Shown here: one piece after another, positions 1-8,141 of the stretch | Position numbering within the stretch: the stretch's first letter is position 1 | Layout: each line of letters starts with the position of its first letter | Origin: Caulobacterales bacterium | GTDB lineage: Bacteria; Pseudomonadota; Alphaproteobacteria; Caulobacterales; Caulobacteraceae | DNA: 54,523 nt | NCBI GenBank assembly: GCA_947474395.1 | Contig: CANJID010000023.1 | Span: forward strand, 1 to 54,523 | Direction of reading: 5' to 3' | The notes under the pieces: model-generated | Database searches by the model: none | What the model was told of the DNA's origin: nothing | Seen by the model: the letters and a program-made list of their open reading frames with translations, nothing else | Made by a program: the position numbers and the translations under genes

Positions 1-120
1 ACCAGGGACGAGGCCCGGCGCGATCTGTTCGGATACATCGAGGGCTTCTACAATCCCCGCCGCCTGCACTCAGCCCTGGGCTACATCAGCCCAGCCGAGG
101 CCGAGCGTAGAGCGGCTTAA
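1..120 (+). CDS. IS3-family transposase OrfB, C-terminal fragment
   Basis: Frame 1 reads through without a stop to TAA at 118-120 and gives 39 residues. They include the segment [17 protein letters not shown] and then SPAE, the usual end of the integrase core (rve domain) of IS3-family OrfB. The protein would cut and join DNA during transposition. Only the extreme C-terminus is visible, so it is unknown whether the copy is intact upstream. No DDE catalytic residue except possibly the last Glu region falls inside the window. Confidence 0.8.
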   Translation, partial: TRDEARRDLFGYIEGFYNPRRLHSALGYISPAEAERRAA

Positions 121-148
121 CCCCGTCCACTTATTCGGGGGAGGATCA
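1..148 (+). mobile_element. 3' end of an IS3-family insertion sequence (truncated by window edge)
   Basis: The first 120 bases encode the C-terminus of an IS3-type transposase. They are followed by about 28 bases that finish with GAGGATCA at 141-148. IS3 elements end in CA, so the right terminus is placed near 148 by inference. The left end lies outside the window, so the inverted repeat and target duplication cannot be checked. The element lies about 270 bases from the 3' end of a tRNA gene. I see no convincing gene between 149 and 414. Confidence 0.7.
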
Positions 149-414
149 CCCCCGCTCAACACTCTCGTTTCTGGGCCGCGCCTTTTCAAGCGCTAAGCGT
201 TGGAAGCCAGCTGCATTGCGCCCCGTCACGACGGGAACGGCGTCTACAGTGCCTTAGAGCGCGAAGACAGAAGTCCAAATGTGAACTTAGAGTCCATAGC
301 TGACATGGAGGGGGTGTCCGTTCCTTTCGGAAACCACACCCAGCTTGGACCCAAATGGCGACCAACCTTGAGCGCCGTAAAGCCCATCAGTCGTCGATAT
401 GCTGCTGGAAGGGG

Positions 415-490
<76 letters not shown>

Positions 491-549
491 CCTTGGGGTC
501 CCAAGAGGGCGCCTGTTTACCGGCGACCGGCCCGCTTGCCAAGCGATGC

Positions 550-2040
550 TCAGCGAGGCGCCCCTCCGTCGTCCTCGGCGAGGGGGTCGCCCCACATCTC
601 CGCGTCCGGTCCGGGGTCGTCGGGACGCAGCATGGCGAAGGCGCCGGTCTCGGCGGCGGTGAGGAACGGGACGGAGGTCTGGTAGGTCACCGGCAGGTCC
701 GGCAGCTCGGTCATCACCGGCTCGCGGCGCTCGAAGCGCGGATGGATCAGCTCCCCGCCCTCGGCATAGGTCGAGACCAGCCGCGCCCAGTCGGCCGGGG
801 CGTAGGCGAAGGCGCGCCCCTGCGGGTCGATATCCGACCACTCGACCTCCTGCGGGGCGGCGGGGGCGCGGACGATCCAGCTCCTGGCCTCGTCGGCGAG
901 GCCGGCGGCGTGGGCGAGCCGCGCCATCAGGGCGCAGATGCGGGCGGTGGGCGGCTCGGCCTGGGCGATCACGGCGGCGGCGGCGCGGGCGTGGGCGAGG
1001 TCGCCCATCATCAGGTCGGCCTCGATCTCCACCAGCCGGCTCTCGCGATGGCCGGGATTGAGGGCGGCGAGGCCGTGCAGGCGCCTTCCGCGCTCGCGGG
1101 GGGTCTCGTCGGTGCGCAGGTCCCGGTAGGCCAGGGCGAGCGCGGGGTGCGGCGCCTCCTTCCAGGCCTGTTCGATCAGGGTCGCCGCCCGGGGGCTGCG
1201 GCCATCCGCGGCGAGGAGCCGCGCGGCGACGGCCACGCCGGGGGCGAAACCGGGGCGGAGCTTCGCCGCCTGGACCGCATAGTCGAGGGCCTGGGCGCGC
1301 AGGTTCGCCTGGGGGCTGGCCTCCAGGCTGGCGGCGGAGGCGGCGAGCAGGGCGGCCCGGGCGCGCTCGGCGGCCACGGGGGTGACGATCTTGCGCTCGA
1401 GGCCGCTCTTGACCAGCTCCAGGGCCCCGACCCAGTCGCCGCGCTCCAGGTTCTGCTCCAGCACCGCCCGCCAGGCCCAGCGGGCGGTCTTGGCCATGCC
1501 ATAGGCGGCGATGGCGTGGCGGGAGGCCTCCTCCCGGTCGCCGCGCCGGATCGCCAGCTGCATCAGGCCGCGATGGCCGGCCAGGCGCATCTCCGGAAAG
1601 CCCAGCATGGCGGTGTGGGCGGCCTGCATCGCCGGCTCGTCCCCGGCCGCGTCGGCGGCGGCGGCGGTGAGCAGGCGCACCAGGGCCGGCATCTCGTCGG
1701 CGAGTTCCCCGGCTCTGTGAGCCAGCCGGCGCGCCTCCGAACCGTCCCCGGCGGCGGCGGCCAGGAAGCCGCGGGACAGGCAGTCCGCCGCCTGGCGTCG
1801 CCGGGCGTCGGCGCGGGCGCGGGCGGCGCGGGCGGGGGCGCTGGCCAGCCACAGGATCGCCCGCCACAGGGCGGTGAAGACCAGGCCCGTCGCGGCCAGC
1901 AGAACCAGGGCCGTGGCCGCGCTCATGTCGATGCGCCAGCCCAGCCAGTCGATCGAGGCCCGCCCCGGATCGCCGGCCAGGGCGAAGGTCACCGCCGCCA
2001 GGACCGCGAGCACCAGGACGGCGAGGGCGACGCGGACCAT
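550..2040 (-). CDS. hemY: HemY N-terminal-domain membrane protein
   Basis: A 496-residue protein with two hydrophobic segments near the N-terminus (about residues 2-20 and 40-62), then a long Ala/Arg-rich helical region that looks like TPR repeats. This matches the HemY family of haem-biosynthesis-associated inner-membrane proteins, whose biochemical role is poorly defined and which is not the protoporphyrinogen oxidase of the same name. It is the last gene of the minus-strand hemC-hemD-mitofilin-hemY group. Its ATG overlaps the preceding stop by one base (TGATG), which suggests translational coupling. Family assignment rests on architecture and context. Confidence 0.85.
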   Translation of the reverse strand: MVRVALAVLVLAVLAAVTFALAGDPGRASIDWLGWRIDMSAATALVLLAATGLVFTALWRAILWLASAPARAARARADARRRQAADCLSRGFLAAAAGDGSEARRLAHRAGELADEMPALVRLLTAAAADAAGDEPAMQAAHTAMLGFPEMRLAGHRGLMQLAIRRGDREEASRHAIAAYGMAKTARWAWRAVLEQNLERGDWVGALELVKSGLERKIVTPVAAERARAALLAASAASLEASPQANLRAQALDYAVQAAKLRPGFAPGVAVAARLLAADGRSPRAATLIEQAWKEAPHPALALAYRDLRTDETPRERGRRLHGLAALNPGHRESRLVEIEADLMMGDLAHARAAAAVIAQAEPPTARICALMARLAHAAGLADEARSWIVRAPAAPQEVEWSDIDPQGRAFAYAPADWARLVSTYAEGGELIHPRFERREPVMTELPDLPVTYQTSVPFLTAAETGAFAMLRPDDPGPDAEMWGDPLAEDDGGAPR

Positions 2041-2966
2041 CAGCCGGCCCCTTGCGCCTTGGCGAGGTCGGCCAGGGCCCGGGATCGGATCGCGCCGATG
2101 CGCCGCTCGATGGCCAGGCGCCGCTCGGCGCTGGCGCTCCAGGTCGCCATGGCCTCGCGCCCGGAAGGCGGCAGGGCGGCGAGTTCGGTCAGGGCCGCCT
2201 GCAGGTCGCCCTCGTTCACCCGCCGCTCGGCCCGCGCCAGGACGGCGTCGGGGCTCGTACCCGTAAGGCGGCTGGTGCGGCGGATGGTGACCAGGGCCGC
2301 GAAGGCGCCGGTGATGCGGGCGAGCGGCCCGTTCACCTCGCCCGGCGCGCGCGACGCGGTGGCGGCCCTGGCGGCGGCGGTGTCGAATTCGGCGACCAGC
2401 AGGCTTCGGGCCGGGGCGCCGACGGCGGCGAGGTCGCGCAGGGCCTGCAGGTCCGGCGAGGCGGGGGCGACACGGATAAGGGCGTCGACCTCGCGCACGA
2501 ACGGCCGCGAGGTCTCCGCCGCGTCGGCCAGGGCCGAGACCGCCAGGGCGGCGGCGGCGGCGTTCACGGTCGCCCGGTGCTGGGCCTCGATCCGGTCGAG
2601 GCGGCTGTTGAAGGCGCTGACGTCGCCTCCCCCCTCGGGCTGGGAGACGGCGGCGGCCTCAGGCAGGGCGGCGGGGGCGGGCTCGAAGAGGGTGCTGCCG
2701 GCCGTGCGCGTTCCCGGCGGGGGAGGCAGGGCCGCGGCCTTCGTCGCGGCGGGAGCCGTCGCCGCAGGCGCCGGCTTCACCGGGAACAGCCGCGCTCCGT
2801 ACACGGCGATGGCGACGCCGAGGAGGATGCAGACCAGCCCGAACACCAGCCCGACCCAGAAGGTGGGGCTCAAAAGGCTCTTCGCCCGCTCCGGGGGCCG
2901 GGGCGGGTCGGGGGCGTCCGGCGCTCCGGGGAGCGGCGGCGCGGGGGGCTCGCTGGCGGGGCTCAT
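2040..2966 (-). CDS. mitofilin-like inner-membrane protein (COG4223 type)
   Basis: A 308-residue protein with a Pro-rich N-terminus, one membrane segment at about residues 35-57, and a long alanine-rich helical periplasmic part. That layout, between hemD and hemY, is typical of alphaproteobacterial relatives of mitochondrial Mic60/mitofilin, which help shape or tether the inner membrane. The start is placed at ATG 2966 (protein begins MSPASEPP). An in-frame extension to 3065 would run back into hemD and has unsuitable residues. The family is inferred; sequence conservation outside the C-terminus is normally low. Confidence 0.7.
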   Translation of the reverse strand: MSPASEPPAPPLPGAPDAPDPPRPPERAKSLLSPTFWVGLVFGLVCILLGVAIAVYGARLFPVKPAPAATAPAATKAAALPPPPGTRTAGSTLFEPAPAALPEAAAVSQPEGGGDVSAFNSRLDRIEAQHRATVNAAAAALAVSALADAAETSRPFVREVDALIRVAPASPDLQALRDLAAVGAPARSLLVAEFDTAAARAATASRAPGEVNGPLARITGAFAALVTIRRTSRLTGTSPDAVLARAERRVNEGDLQAALTELAALPPSGREAMATWSASAERRLAIERRIGAIRSRALADLAKAQGAG

Positions 2967-2997
2967 GGCGTTTGTGTGCGGCCGCAACCGTTCCGGG

Positions 2998-3660
2998 TCA
3001 ACGAACCAGCTTAAGCAAGGCGTCTTCCCGTGGGAATGGCGAGACGGCCACGGCGCGAAATCCAAGCCCCGCCAGGGGGGCCGCGCAGGCCTGCGACAAG
3101 GCGAAGACGGAGAGGCGGGGCGCCTCTTTCGCCGACAGCAGCGCGGCCAGGGCTCGCGCGGCGCTGGGGGAATGGACCAGGACGGCGTCCGCCTCCGGAA
3201 CGGCCGGCCCCAGCGGGCGGATGTCGTAGAGCGCGACCCGCCGCGCCTCGATCCCCGCCGCCGCGAGGGCGCCCACGAGGTCCCCGGCCGGCTTCAGGGG
3301 GGAGGGATGCAGAACCGCGCCCACGATCTTGTCCTTTCGGGCGATGATGGCGGCGGCGAGGGCGGACACATCCCCGCCCGCCGAGGCGACCGTGTTGAAG
3401 CCCGCGGCAAGCGCCGCCTCGGCCGTGGCGTCGCCCACGGCGAAGGCCGGCAGCCCGCGTTCCGCGCTGAGGGTGACGAAGGCTTCCACCCCGTTGGCGC
3501 TGGTGAAGGCCAGGGCGCCGATCCCCGACAGGTCGATCGTGGCGCCGCGGGTGAGGACCACGCCGATCACCGGCGCGACCACCGCCTCATGTCCAAGCTC
3601 GACCAGCCGTCGGGCCGTGGCCGAGGCGCCGGGCTCCGCACGGGTCACCCAGACGCGCAT
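2998..3660 (-). CDS. hemD: uroporphyrinogen-III synthase
   Basis: A 220-residue protein beginning MRVWVTRAEPGA, the usual N-terminus of HemD (V-T-R-P/A-x-P/G), followed by two alternating alpha/beta halves with the conserved-type segment AFTSANGVEAF. It would cyclise hydroxymethylbilane to uroporphyrinogen III with inversion of ring D, in the cytoplasm. It starts four bases after the hemC stop, so the two consecutive enzymes are co-translated. The start at 3660 is chosen over the longer in-frame ORF because the extension lies inside hemC. Confidence 0.9.
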   Translation of the reverse strand: MRVWVTRAEPGASATARRLVELGHEAVVAPVIGVVLTRGATIDLSGIGALAFTSANGVEAFVTLSAERGLPAFAVGDATAEAALAAGFNTVASAGGDVSALAAAIIARKDKIVGAVLHPSPLKPAGDLVGALAAAGIEARRVALYDIRPLGPAVPEADAVLVHSPSAARALAALLSAKEAPRLSVFALSQACAAPLAGLGFRAVAVSPFPREDALLKLVR

Positions 3661-3664
3661 GGGC

Positions 3665-4630
3665 TCAGTCGTGCCCGAGCAGCAGCCGGTCGCCCGCCTC
3701 GTCGCGGATGGCTCGGCCAAGGTCTAGGCCGAGGGCGTGGGCGGCGGCTTCCGGCTCCGCGCGGCCGGAGAGGTCGATCACGCCCTCCCGCCGCCAACGC
3801 TCCCCGCCGTCGGGGGTCAGGGCCTCGACGATGAGGGACAGGCGCGATCCATTGAGGACCGCATGGGCGCCGATGGCGGTGCGGCAGGAGCCTTCCAGGG
3901 CCTCCAGGGCCCCGCGCTCGGCGGCGATGGTCAGCATGGTCGGTTCGTGGCGCAGGGCGGCCAGCCAGGCCGCGCCGACGTCCGCGCTCCGGGTCTGGAT
4001 CGCCAGGGCGCCCTGGCCCGGCGCGGGCGGCGCCTCCACGGGGTCGAGAACCTCGCGGACATGGTCAGCGAGGCCCAGACGCTTGAGGCCGGCCAGCGCC
4101 AGCAGGATCGCGTCCGCCTCGCCGCCGGCGAGCTTGGACAGGCGCGTGTCGACGTTGCCCCGCATCATCACCAGCTCCAGGTCCGGGCGGCGGTGCAGGC
4201 TTTGGGCCTGGCGACGCAGGCTCGCCGTGCCGAGGCGTGCGCCCTGGGGCAGCGCCTGCAGCCCGCCGTAGGCAAGGCTACAGAAGGCGTCGCGGGGGTC
4301 TTCCCGCTCCGGATGGGCGGCCAGGACCAGTCCCGGCGGCTGGAGAGAGGGCACGTCCTTGAGCGAATGGACCGCCGCGTCGATCTCGCCGGTGGCCAGC
4401 GCCGCCTCGATCTCCTTGGTGAAGAGGCCCTTGCCGCCCTCGTCCAGCAGGCGTCGGTCCTGGATGCGGTCGCCGGAGGTGGTGATCAGGATCAGGGGCG
4501 CGACCCGCTCGACCTCGGCGGGGACAGCGGGGTCCGCGCCCAGGGCCGCGGCGATGCGCGCCTGGATCGTGCGGGACTGGGCCTGGGACAGCCGCGAGCC
4601 GCGGGCGCCGATGCGGACGGGAGGAGCCAT
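3665..4630 (-). CDS. hemC: porphobilinogen deaminase (hydroxymethylbilane synthase)
   Basis: A 321-residue protein starting MAPPVRIGARGSRLSQAQ, the standard HemC N-terminus. It contains LHSLKDVPS-type sequence (VHSLKDVPSLQPPG), MRGNVDTRLSKL, and GSCRTAIGAHA, in which Cys249 should bind the dipyrromethane cofactor. It polymerises four porphobilinogens to hydroxymethylbilane. It is the first gene of the minus-strand haem group and is divergent from tsaD. The 166-base gap upstream is mostly filled by a palindromic repeat (4684-4779), so its promoter must be short or lie within that repeat. Confidence 0.96.
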   Translation of the reverse strand: MAPPVRIGARGSRLSQAQSRTIQARIAAALGADPAVPAEVERVAPLILITTSGDRIQDRRLLDEGGKGLFTKEIEAALATGEIDAAVHSLKDVPSLQPPGLVLAAHPEREDPRDAFCSLAYGGLQALPQGARLGTASLRRQAQSLHRRPDLELVMMRGNVDTRLSKLAGGEADAILLALAGLKRLGLADHVREVLDPVEAPPAPGQGALAIQTRSADVGAAWLAALRHEPTMLTIAAERGALEALEGSCRTAIGAHAVLNGSRLSLIVEALTPDGGERWRREGVIDLSGRAEPEAAAHALGLDLGRAIRDEAGDRLLLGHD

Positions 4631-4683
4631 GGGGCTCGCCTATAGCGCATTCGGCGGCCCACGCGACCTCCACCTTGTTTTTC

Positions 4684-4779
4684 CCGCTCATCCCGGCGAA
4701 AGCCGGGACCCAGGCTTTTTCTGAAGCCCTTGCGCTCGACGGCTTAAACCTGGGGCCCGGCTTCCGCCGGGGTGAGCGG
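4684..4779. repeat. palindromic repeat element, family A, copy 1 (intergenic)
   Basis: A 96-bp imperfect palindrome. The arms are 4684-4714 and 4749-4779 and pair at 28 of 31 positions by hand count; the start is CCGCTCATCCCGGCGAAAGC. The central part (4715-4748) is unpaired by eye. The same element recurs at 39569-39665 inside ybeY. Here it sits between the divergent hemC and tsaD genes. Translated in one frame it gives WVPAFAGMSG, a peptide string I recognise from mis-annotated ORFs in many alphaproteobacterial genomes, so it is probably a widespread dispersed repeat. Confidence 0.85.
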
Positions 4780-4796
4780 ATTTTGTGGATGAGGCC

Positions 4797-5885
4797 ATGA
4801 CCCAAACCCTCACCGTCCTCGGCGTGGAGACCAGCTGCGACGAGACCGCCGCGGCCGTGGTGCGCCTCAGCTCGTCCGGGGTGGAGGTGCTGTCCTCGGT
4901 GGTGGCCAGCCAGATCGACGCCCACATCCCCTATGGCGGGGTGGTGCCGGAGATCGCCGCCCGGGCCCATGTGGAGGTGGTGGATACGATCATCGAGCGG
5001 GCCCTGGCCGAGGCCGGGACCGGATTCGCCGACCTCAGCGGCATCGCCGCCACCGCCGGGCCGGGTCTCGTGGGCGGGGTGATGGTGGGTCTGTCCGCCG
5101 CCAAGGCCATGGCCATGGCGCGGGGCCTGCCGCTGATGGCGGTGAACCACCTGGAGGGCCACGCCGTCTCTCCCCGGCTGGAGGGCGCGGCCCCCTATCC
5201 CTTCCTGCTGCTGCTGGTTTCCGGCGGCCATTGCCAGCTCCTGGCCGTCGAGGAGATCGGCCGCTACGCGCGCCTCGGCTCCACCATCGACGACGCGGCG
5301 GGGGAGGCCTTCGACAAGATCGCCGCCAGCCTGGGCCTGCCCTATCCCGGCGGCCCGGCCCTGGAGCGCCTGGCGGCGGGGGGCGACGCCTCGCGCTTCC
5401 CCCTCCCCCGCGCCCTGCTCGGCCGCCGCGACTGCGACTTCTCCTTCTCCGGCCTGAAGACCGCCGCCGCGCGCATGGCCGAAGGGATCGAAAACGACGC
5501 CGACCGAAGGGATCTCGCCGCCTCGGTCCAGGCCGCCATCGCCCGCCAGCTTTCCGAACGCTCCGAGCGGGCCATGGTCCTGTTCGCGCAAACCCACGCC
5601 CCCGCCGAACGCCTGTTCGTGGTCGCGGGCGGCGTCGCCGCCAACGGGGCGGTGCGGGCCGCCCTGCAGGCCAGCGCAACCGCCCACGGCTTCGGTTTCG
5701 CCGCCCCGCCCCTGAAGTACTGCACCGACAACGCCGCCATGATCGCCCTGGCCGGGGCCGAACGCCTCGCCGCCGGGCTTGTGGATGGCCTCGACGCCGC
5801 CGCCCGCCCGCGCTGGCCCCTGGACGAGGCCGCGGCGCTGGCCAACCCCGTCCACAAGCCCGGCCGCAAGGGCGCCAAAGCTTAG
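4797..5885 (+). CDS. tsaD: tRNA N6-threonylcarbamoyladenosine synthase subunit TsaD
   Basis: A 362-residue ASKHA-fold protein beginning MTQTLTVLGVETSCDET. It carries the metal-binding HxEGH motif (NHLEGHAV), SGGHCQL, and DDAAGEAFDK. With TsaB (encoded at 35573), TsaC and TsaE it transfers the threonylcarbamoyl group to A37 of ANN-decoding tRNAs. ATG 4797 is preferred because homologues start just before VLG-ETSCDET; an in-frame GTG at 4785 would add four residues. It is followed after 14 bases by a YciI-like gene and then a Rieske gene. Confidence 0.96.
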   Translation: MTQTLTVLGVETSCDETAAAVVRLSSSGVEVLSSVVASQIDAHIPYGGVVPEIAARAHVEVVDTIIERALAEAGTGFADLSGIAATAGPGLVGGVMVGLSAAKAMAMARGLPLMAVNHLEGHAVSPRLEGAAPYPFLLLLVSGGHCQLLAVEEIGRYARLGSTIDDAAGEAFDKIAASLGLPYPGGPALERLAAGGDASRFPLPRALLGRRDCDFSFSGLKTAAARMAEGIENDADRRDLAASVQAAIARQLSERSERAMVLFAQTHAPAERLFVVAGGVAANGAVRAALQASATAHGFGFAAPPLKYCTDNAAMIALAGAERLAAGLVDGLDAAARPRWPLDEAAALANPVHKPGRKGAKA

Positions 5886-5899
5886 GAGACCAAGACCCG

Positions 5900-6187
5900 A
5901 TGCCGATGTTCGTGATCAGCTGGAAGGACAAGCCGGACAGCCTGGAGCTGCGCATGGCCACCCGCGAGGCGCACCTGGCGCACCTCGCCGCCCATCCGGG
6001 GTTCGTGCGCCTGGCCGGGCCGCACCTCGACGCGGAGGGACGAATGGTCGGCTCGCTGCTGATCGTGGAGGCGGAGGATCTGGCCGCCGTGCGCGCCTTC
6101 CACGCCGCCGACCCCTATGTCGCCGCCGGGCTCATCGGCGAGGTGCAGATCGGGGGCTGGCGGCCGACCCTGGGCGCGATCACGTGA
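5900..6187 (+). CDS. YciI-like ferredoxin-fold protein
   Basis: A 95-residue protein with a D-x-P/H pattern typical of the YciI/YCII dimeric alpha-beta barrel family: MFVISWKDKPDS, a central REAHLAHLAAHPG, and a C-terminal ADPYVAAGL followed by an EV-I-GW strand. Family members are small dimers with a conserved His/Asp pair and mostly unknown substrates; some are dehydrochlorinase-like. It lies 14 bases after tsaD, and its TGA overlaps the GTG of the next gene (GTGA). ATG 5900 is used; ATG 5906 is also possible. The tsaD-linked YciI position is common in alphaproteobacteria as I recall, but its meaning is unknown. Confidence 0.8.
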   Translation: MPMFVISWKDKPDSLELRMATREAHLAHLAAHPGFVRLAGPHLDAEGRMVGSLLIVEAEDLAAVRAFHAADPYVAAGLIGEVQIGGWRPTLGAIT

Positions 6188-6537
6188 ATCCGGCCCAGCC
6201 CGCCACCGGATCGGTGGTCTGCACCCTGGAGGACATCCCCGAGCCGGGCGCCAAGGGCTTCCGCTACCAGGTGGGGGACGCGATGTTCTCCGGCTTCGTG
6301 GTGAGGAAGGAGGGCCAGGTGTTCGGCTATGTCGATTCCTGCCCCCACGCCGGCTGGCCCCTGCCCATCGGCGGCCGCTACCTGACCCGCGAGCACGACC
6401 GCATACTCTGCGGCGGCCACGGCGCCCTCTTCACCATCGAGGACGGGATGTGCGTCGCCGGCCCCTGCTACGGCCGCCGCCTGCTGCAGTGGCCGGTGCG
6501 CATCAAGGGCGGCGAGGTGGTGGCGGGCTGGGCTTGA
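6184..6537 (+). CDS. small Rieske [2Fe-2S] protein
   Basis: A 117-residue single-domain protein. The GTG start at 6184 overlaps the stop of the YciI-like gene (GTGA). It has the Rieske ligand set C53-P-H55 and C76-G-G-H79, with the intervening basic loop and a further CVAGPC at the end. It probably acts as a soluble electron carrier or a ferredoxin-like subunit. No oxygenase partner is encoded nearby, so its redox partner is unknown. No signal peptide or Tat motif is seen, so it should be cytoplasmic. Confidence 0.87.
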   Translation: MNPAQPATGSVVCTLEDIPEPGAKGFRYQVGDAMFSGFVVRKEGQVFGYVDSCPHAGWPLPIGGRYLTREHDRILCGGHGALFTIEDGMCVAGPCYGRRLLQWPVRIKGGEVVAGWA

Positions 6538-6544
6538 GCGGGGG

Positions 6545-6577
6545 CCGTCGACTCCCCCGATGGCCCATGCTTAGCTG
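6545..6577 (+). promoter_or_regulatory. bipartite promoter-like element, copy 1
   Basis: CCGTCGAC (6545-6552), then 15 bases, then TGCTTAGCTG (6568-6577), ending 36 bases before the start of the membrane protein at 6614. Exactly the same two blocks with a 16-base spacer precede the paralogous gene at 14345. The right block resembles the GCTANAWC-type -10 of Caulobacter housekeeping promoters. The promoter role is inferred; the match is seen directly. Confidence 0.5.
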
Positions 6578-6613
6578 CCGCTCAGGTTGTGCTGTCGGAG
6601 CTGGGGGGCTCAC

Positions 6614-7378
6614 ATGACGGATACTGGGACTGCGTCTGCCAAGATTCAGATCGGGCAGGTCATGCGGCAGACGTTCGGCGTCCTTGGACGCAATTTTCCG
6701 ACCTTCCTGATCCTGTCCCTGCTGCTGGTGGGGATTCCGGCCCTGATCCAGGCCCTCGGTCAGCCGAGGGTGAACCTCGGAACGGTCCCGGCGGTCGCGC
6801 CGGCCAATCAGCTGCTGAACGGCGTGGGGTCGATCCTCTTCCTGATCGGCTACTACATCCTGGTGGGCGCCCTGACCTCGGGGGCGGTCGCCGACCTCAA
6901 CGGCCGCAAGGTCGGGCTGAGCGAGGCGCTTCGGGTCGGGCTCCGGCGGTTCTGGCCCCTGGTCGGCCTCGTCATCGTCATGTCGCTGGGCATGGTGCTC
7001 GGCTTCCTCGTCCTCATCGTGCCCGGCCTGTGGCTCCTCACCGCCTGGTCCGTGGTGGTCCCGGTCAAGGTGGTCGAGAACGTCCCCTTCGGTCAGACCT
7101 TCAGCCGCAGCCTCGCCCTGACCAAGGGCAACCGGTGGCGGATCTTCGGGCTGATGCTGCTCTATGGCCTGGTCATCCTCGTCGTCGAAGGGCTGTTCGT
7201 GGTGGTCGCCGGGGGCCTGCGCGCGCTGCTGTCCTCGGGCGTCCTGGTGTTTGTCCTGCCCCTGGCCAATGTCCTCAGCTGCATGGTGACCGCCACGGGC
7301 ACCGCGGCGCTCTATTTCGAGCTCCGGCGCGTCCGCGAGGGCGTCGGGCCGGAAGCCCTGGCGTCGGTGTTCGACTAG
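6614..7378 (+). CDS. polytopic membrane protein, paralogue 1 of 3
   Basis: A 254-residue protein with about five or six hydrophobic segments (for example around residues 31-53, 84-105, 120-150 and 185-235). It ends with the amphipathic tail ALYFELRRVREG-VGPE. The segment SRSLALTKGNRWRIFG and this tail recur in the genes at 7379 and 14345. It looks like the glycerophosphoryl-diester-phosphodiesterase-membrane-domain / DUF975-like group of membrane proteins, with no enzymatic domain visible. Start ATG 6614. The stop TAG touches the GTG of paralogue 2, so the pair is translated together. Function is unknown; position next to the MoxR cluster suggests an envelope role. Confidence 0.8.
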   Translation: MTDTGTASAKIQIGQVMRQTFGVLGRNFPTFLILSLLLVGIPALIQALGQPRVNLGTVPAVAPANQLLNGVGSILFLIGYYILVGALTSGAVADLNGRKVGLSEALRVGLRRFWPLVGLVIVMSLGMVLGFLVLIVPGLWLLTAWSVVVPVKVVENVPFGQTFSRSLALTKGNRWRIFGLMLLYGLVILVVEGLFVVVAGGLRALLSSGVLVFVLPLANVLSCMVTATGTAALYFELRRVREGVGPEALASVFD

Positions 7379-8137
7379 GTGTCCGAGACGCCGCGGCAAG
7401 GCGGAAAATTCAGCTTCGGACGGGTTCTGCGAATGGCGTTCCGGGGCGTTCGGCGGAACCTCGGCCTCTTCTTCGGCCTGACGAGCCTCCTGATCGGCGT
7501 GCCGGCGGCGCTATTCGCCCTGCCTTCCGCGCGGACCGTCATCAACAACGGCCTGCGGGCCAGCTTCCCGGCCGGACCGGGTGACTGGGTCATATCGGGC
7601 GTGGCGGTGATCTGGTGGGCGGTCGGCTCCTCGATCCTGCACGGCGCGCTGACCTATGCCCTGGCGGCGCCCGCCGAGAAGCAAGCCTCAATCGTCGAAG
7701 CCCTACGCGTTGGCGTCAGCCGCGCTCCGGCGATGGCCGGGCTGGGTGTGGTCATGATCGTCGCGACGATCCTCGGCTTCGTCGCTCTGATCGTACCCGG
7801 CTTCATGGTGCTTACGGCCTGGTTCGTCGCCCCACCCGCCCTGATCATCGAGCGGATCGGCATAAGGGCGGCGTTGAAGCGGAGCGCGGCCCTCACGAAG
7901 GGAAGTCGTTGGTTGGTCCTGCTGGTCGCCGTGCTTTCGTCCCTCATCTCGACGAGGGGATCTAACCAGGGGCTCGGAGCGAACCCCGGCCTCGTCGCCT
8001 TGCTGATGGGTCTGCTCTTCGTGGGGGCCGTGCTCAACGTCATCGTCGGCGTGGCCCTGTCCTGGGCCGCCTACGTCGAGTTGCGGCGCGTCAAGGAGGG
8101 GATCGGTCCCGAAGGGGTCGAGGCCGTTTTCGACTGA
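7379..8137 (+). CDS. polytopic membrane protein, paralogue 2 of 3
   Basis: A 252-residue protein starting at GTG 7379, directly after the stop of paralogue 1 (TAGGTG). It shares with its neighbour the pattern of hydrophobic segments, the motif RSAALTKGSRWLVL, and the tail AYVELRRVKEG-IGPEGVEAVFD, so the pair arose by tandem duplication. It converges on the RDD gene at 8142, with only four bases between the stops. No catalytic motif is seen. Function is unknown. Confidence 0.78.
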   Translation: MSETPRQGGKFSFGRVLRMAFRGVRRNLGLFFGLTSLLIGVPAALFALPSARTVINNGLRASFPAGPGDWVISGVAVIWWAVGSSILHGALTYALAAPAEKQASIVEALRVGVSRAPAMAGLGVVMIVATILGFVALIVPGFMVLTAWFVAPPALIIERIGIRAALKRSAALTKGSRWLVLLVAVLSSLISTRGSNQGLGANPGLVALLMGLLFVGAVLNVIVGVALSWAAYVELRRVKEGIGPEGVEAVFD

Positions 8138-8141
8138 CGCC

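Noticed and set aside
493-3834. Very long plus-strand open frame over hemY, mitofilin, hemD and hemC
   Set aside because: It is antisense to four recognisable minus-strand genes and its translation is Gly/Arg/Pro-rich without any family pattern; high GC removes stop codons. Similar long shadows over mnmC, pepF and lnt were dropped for the same reason.
4278-5855. Long minus-strand frame over tsaD and the family A repeat
   Set aside because: Antisense to tsaD and contains the repeat-derived string WVPAFAGMSG, a known mis-annotation pattern.
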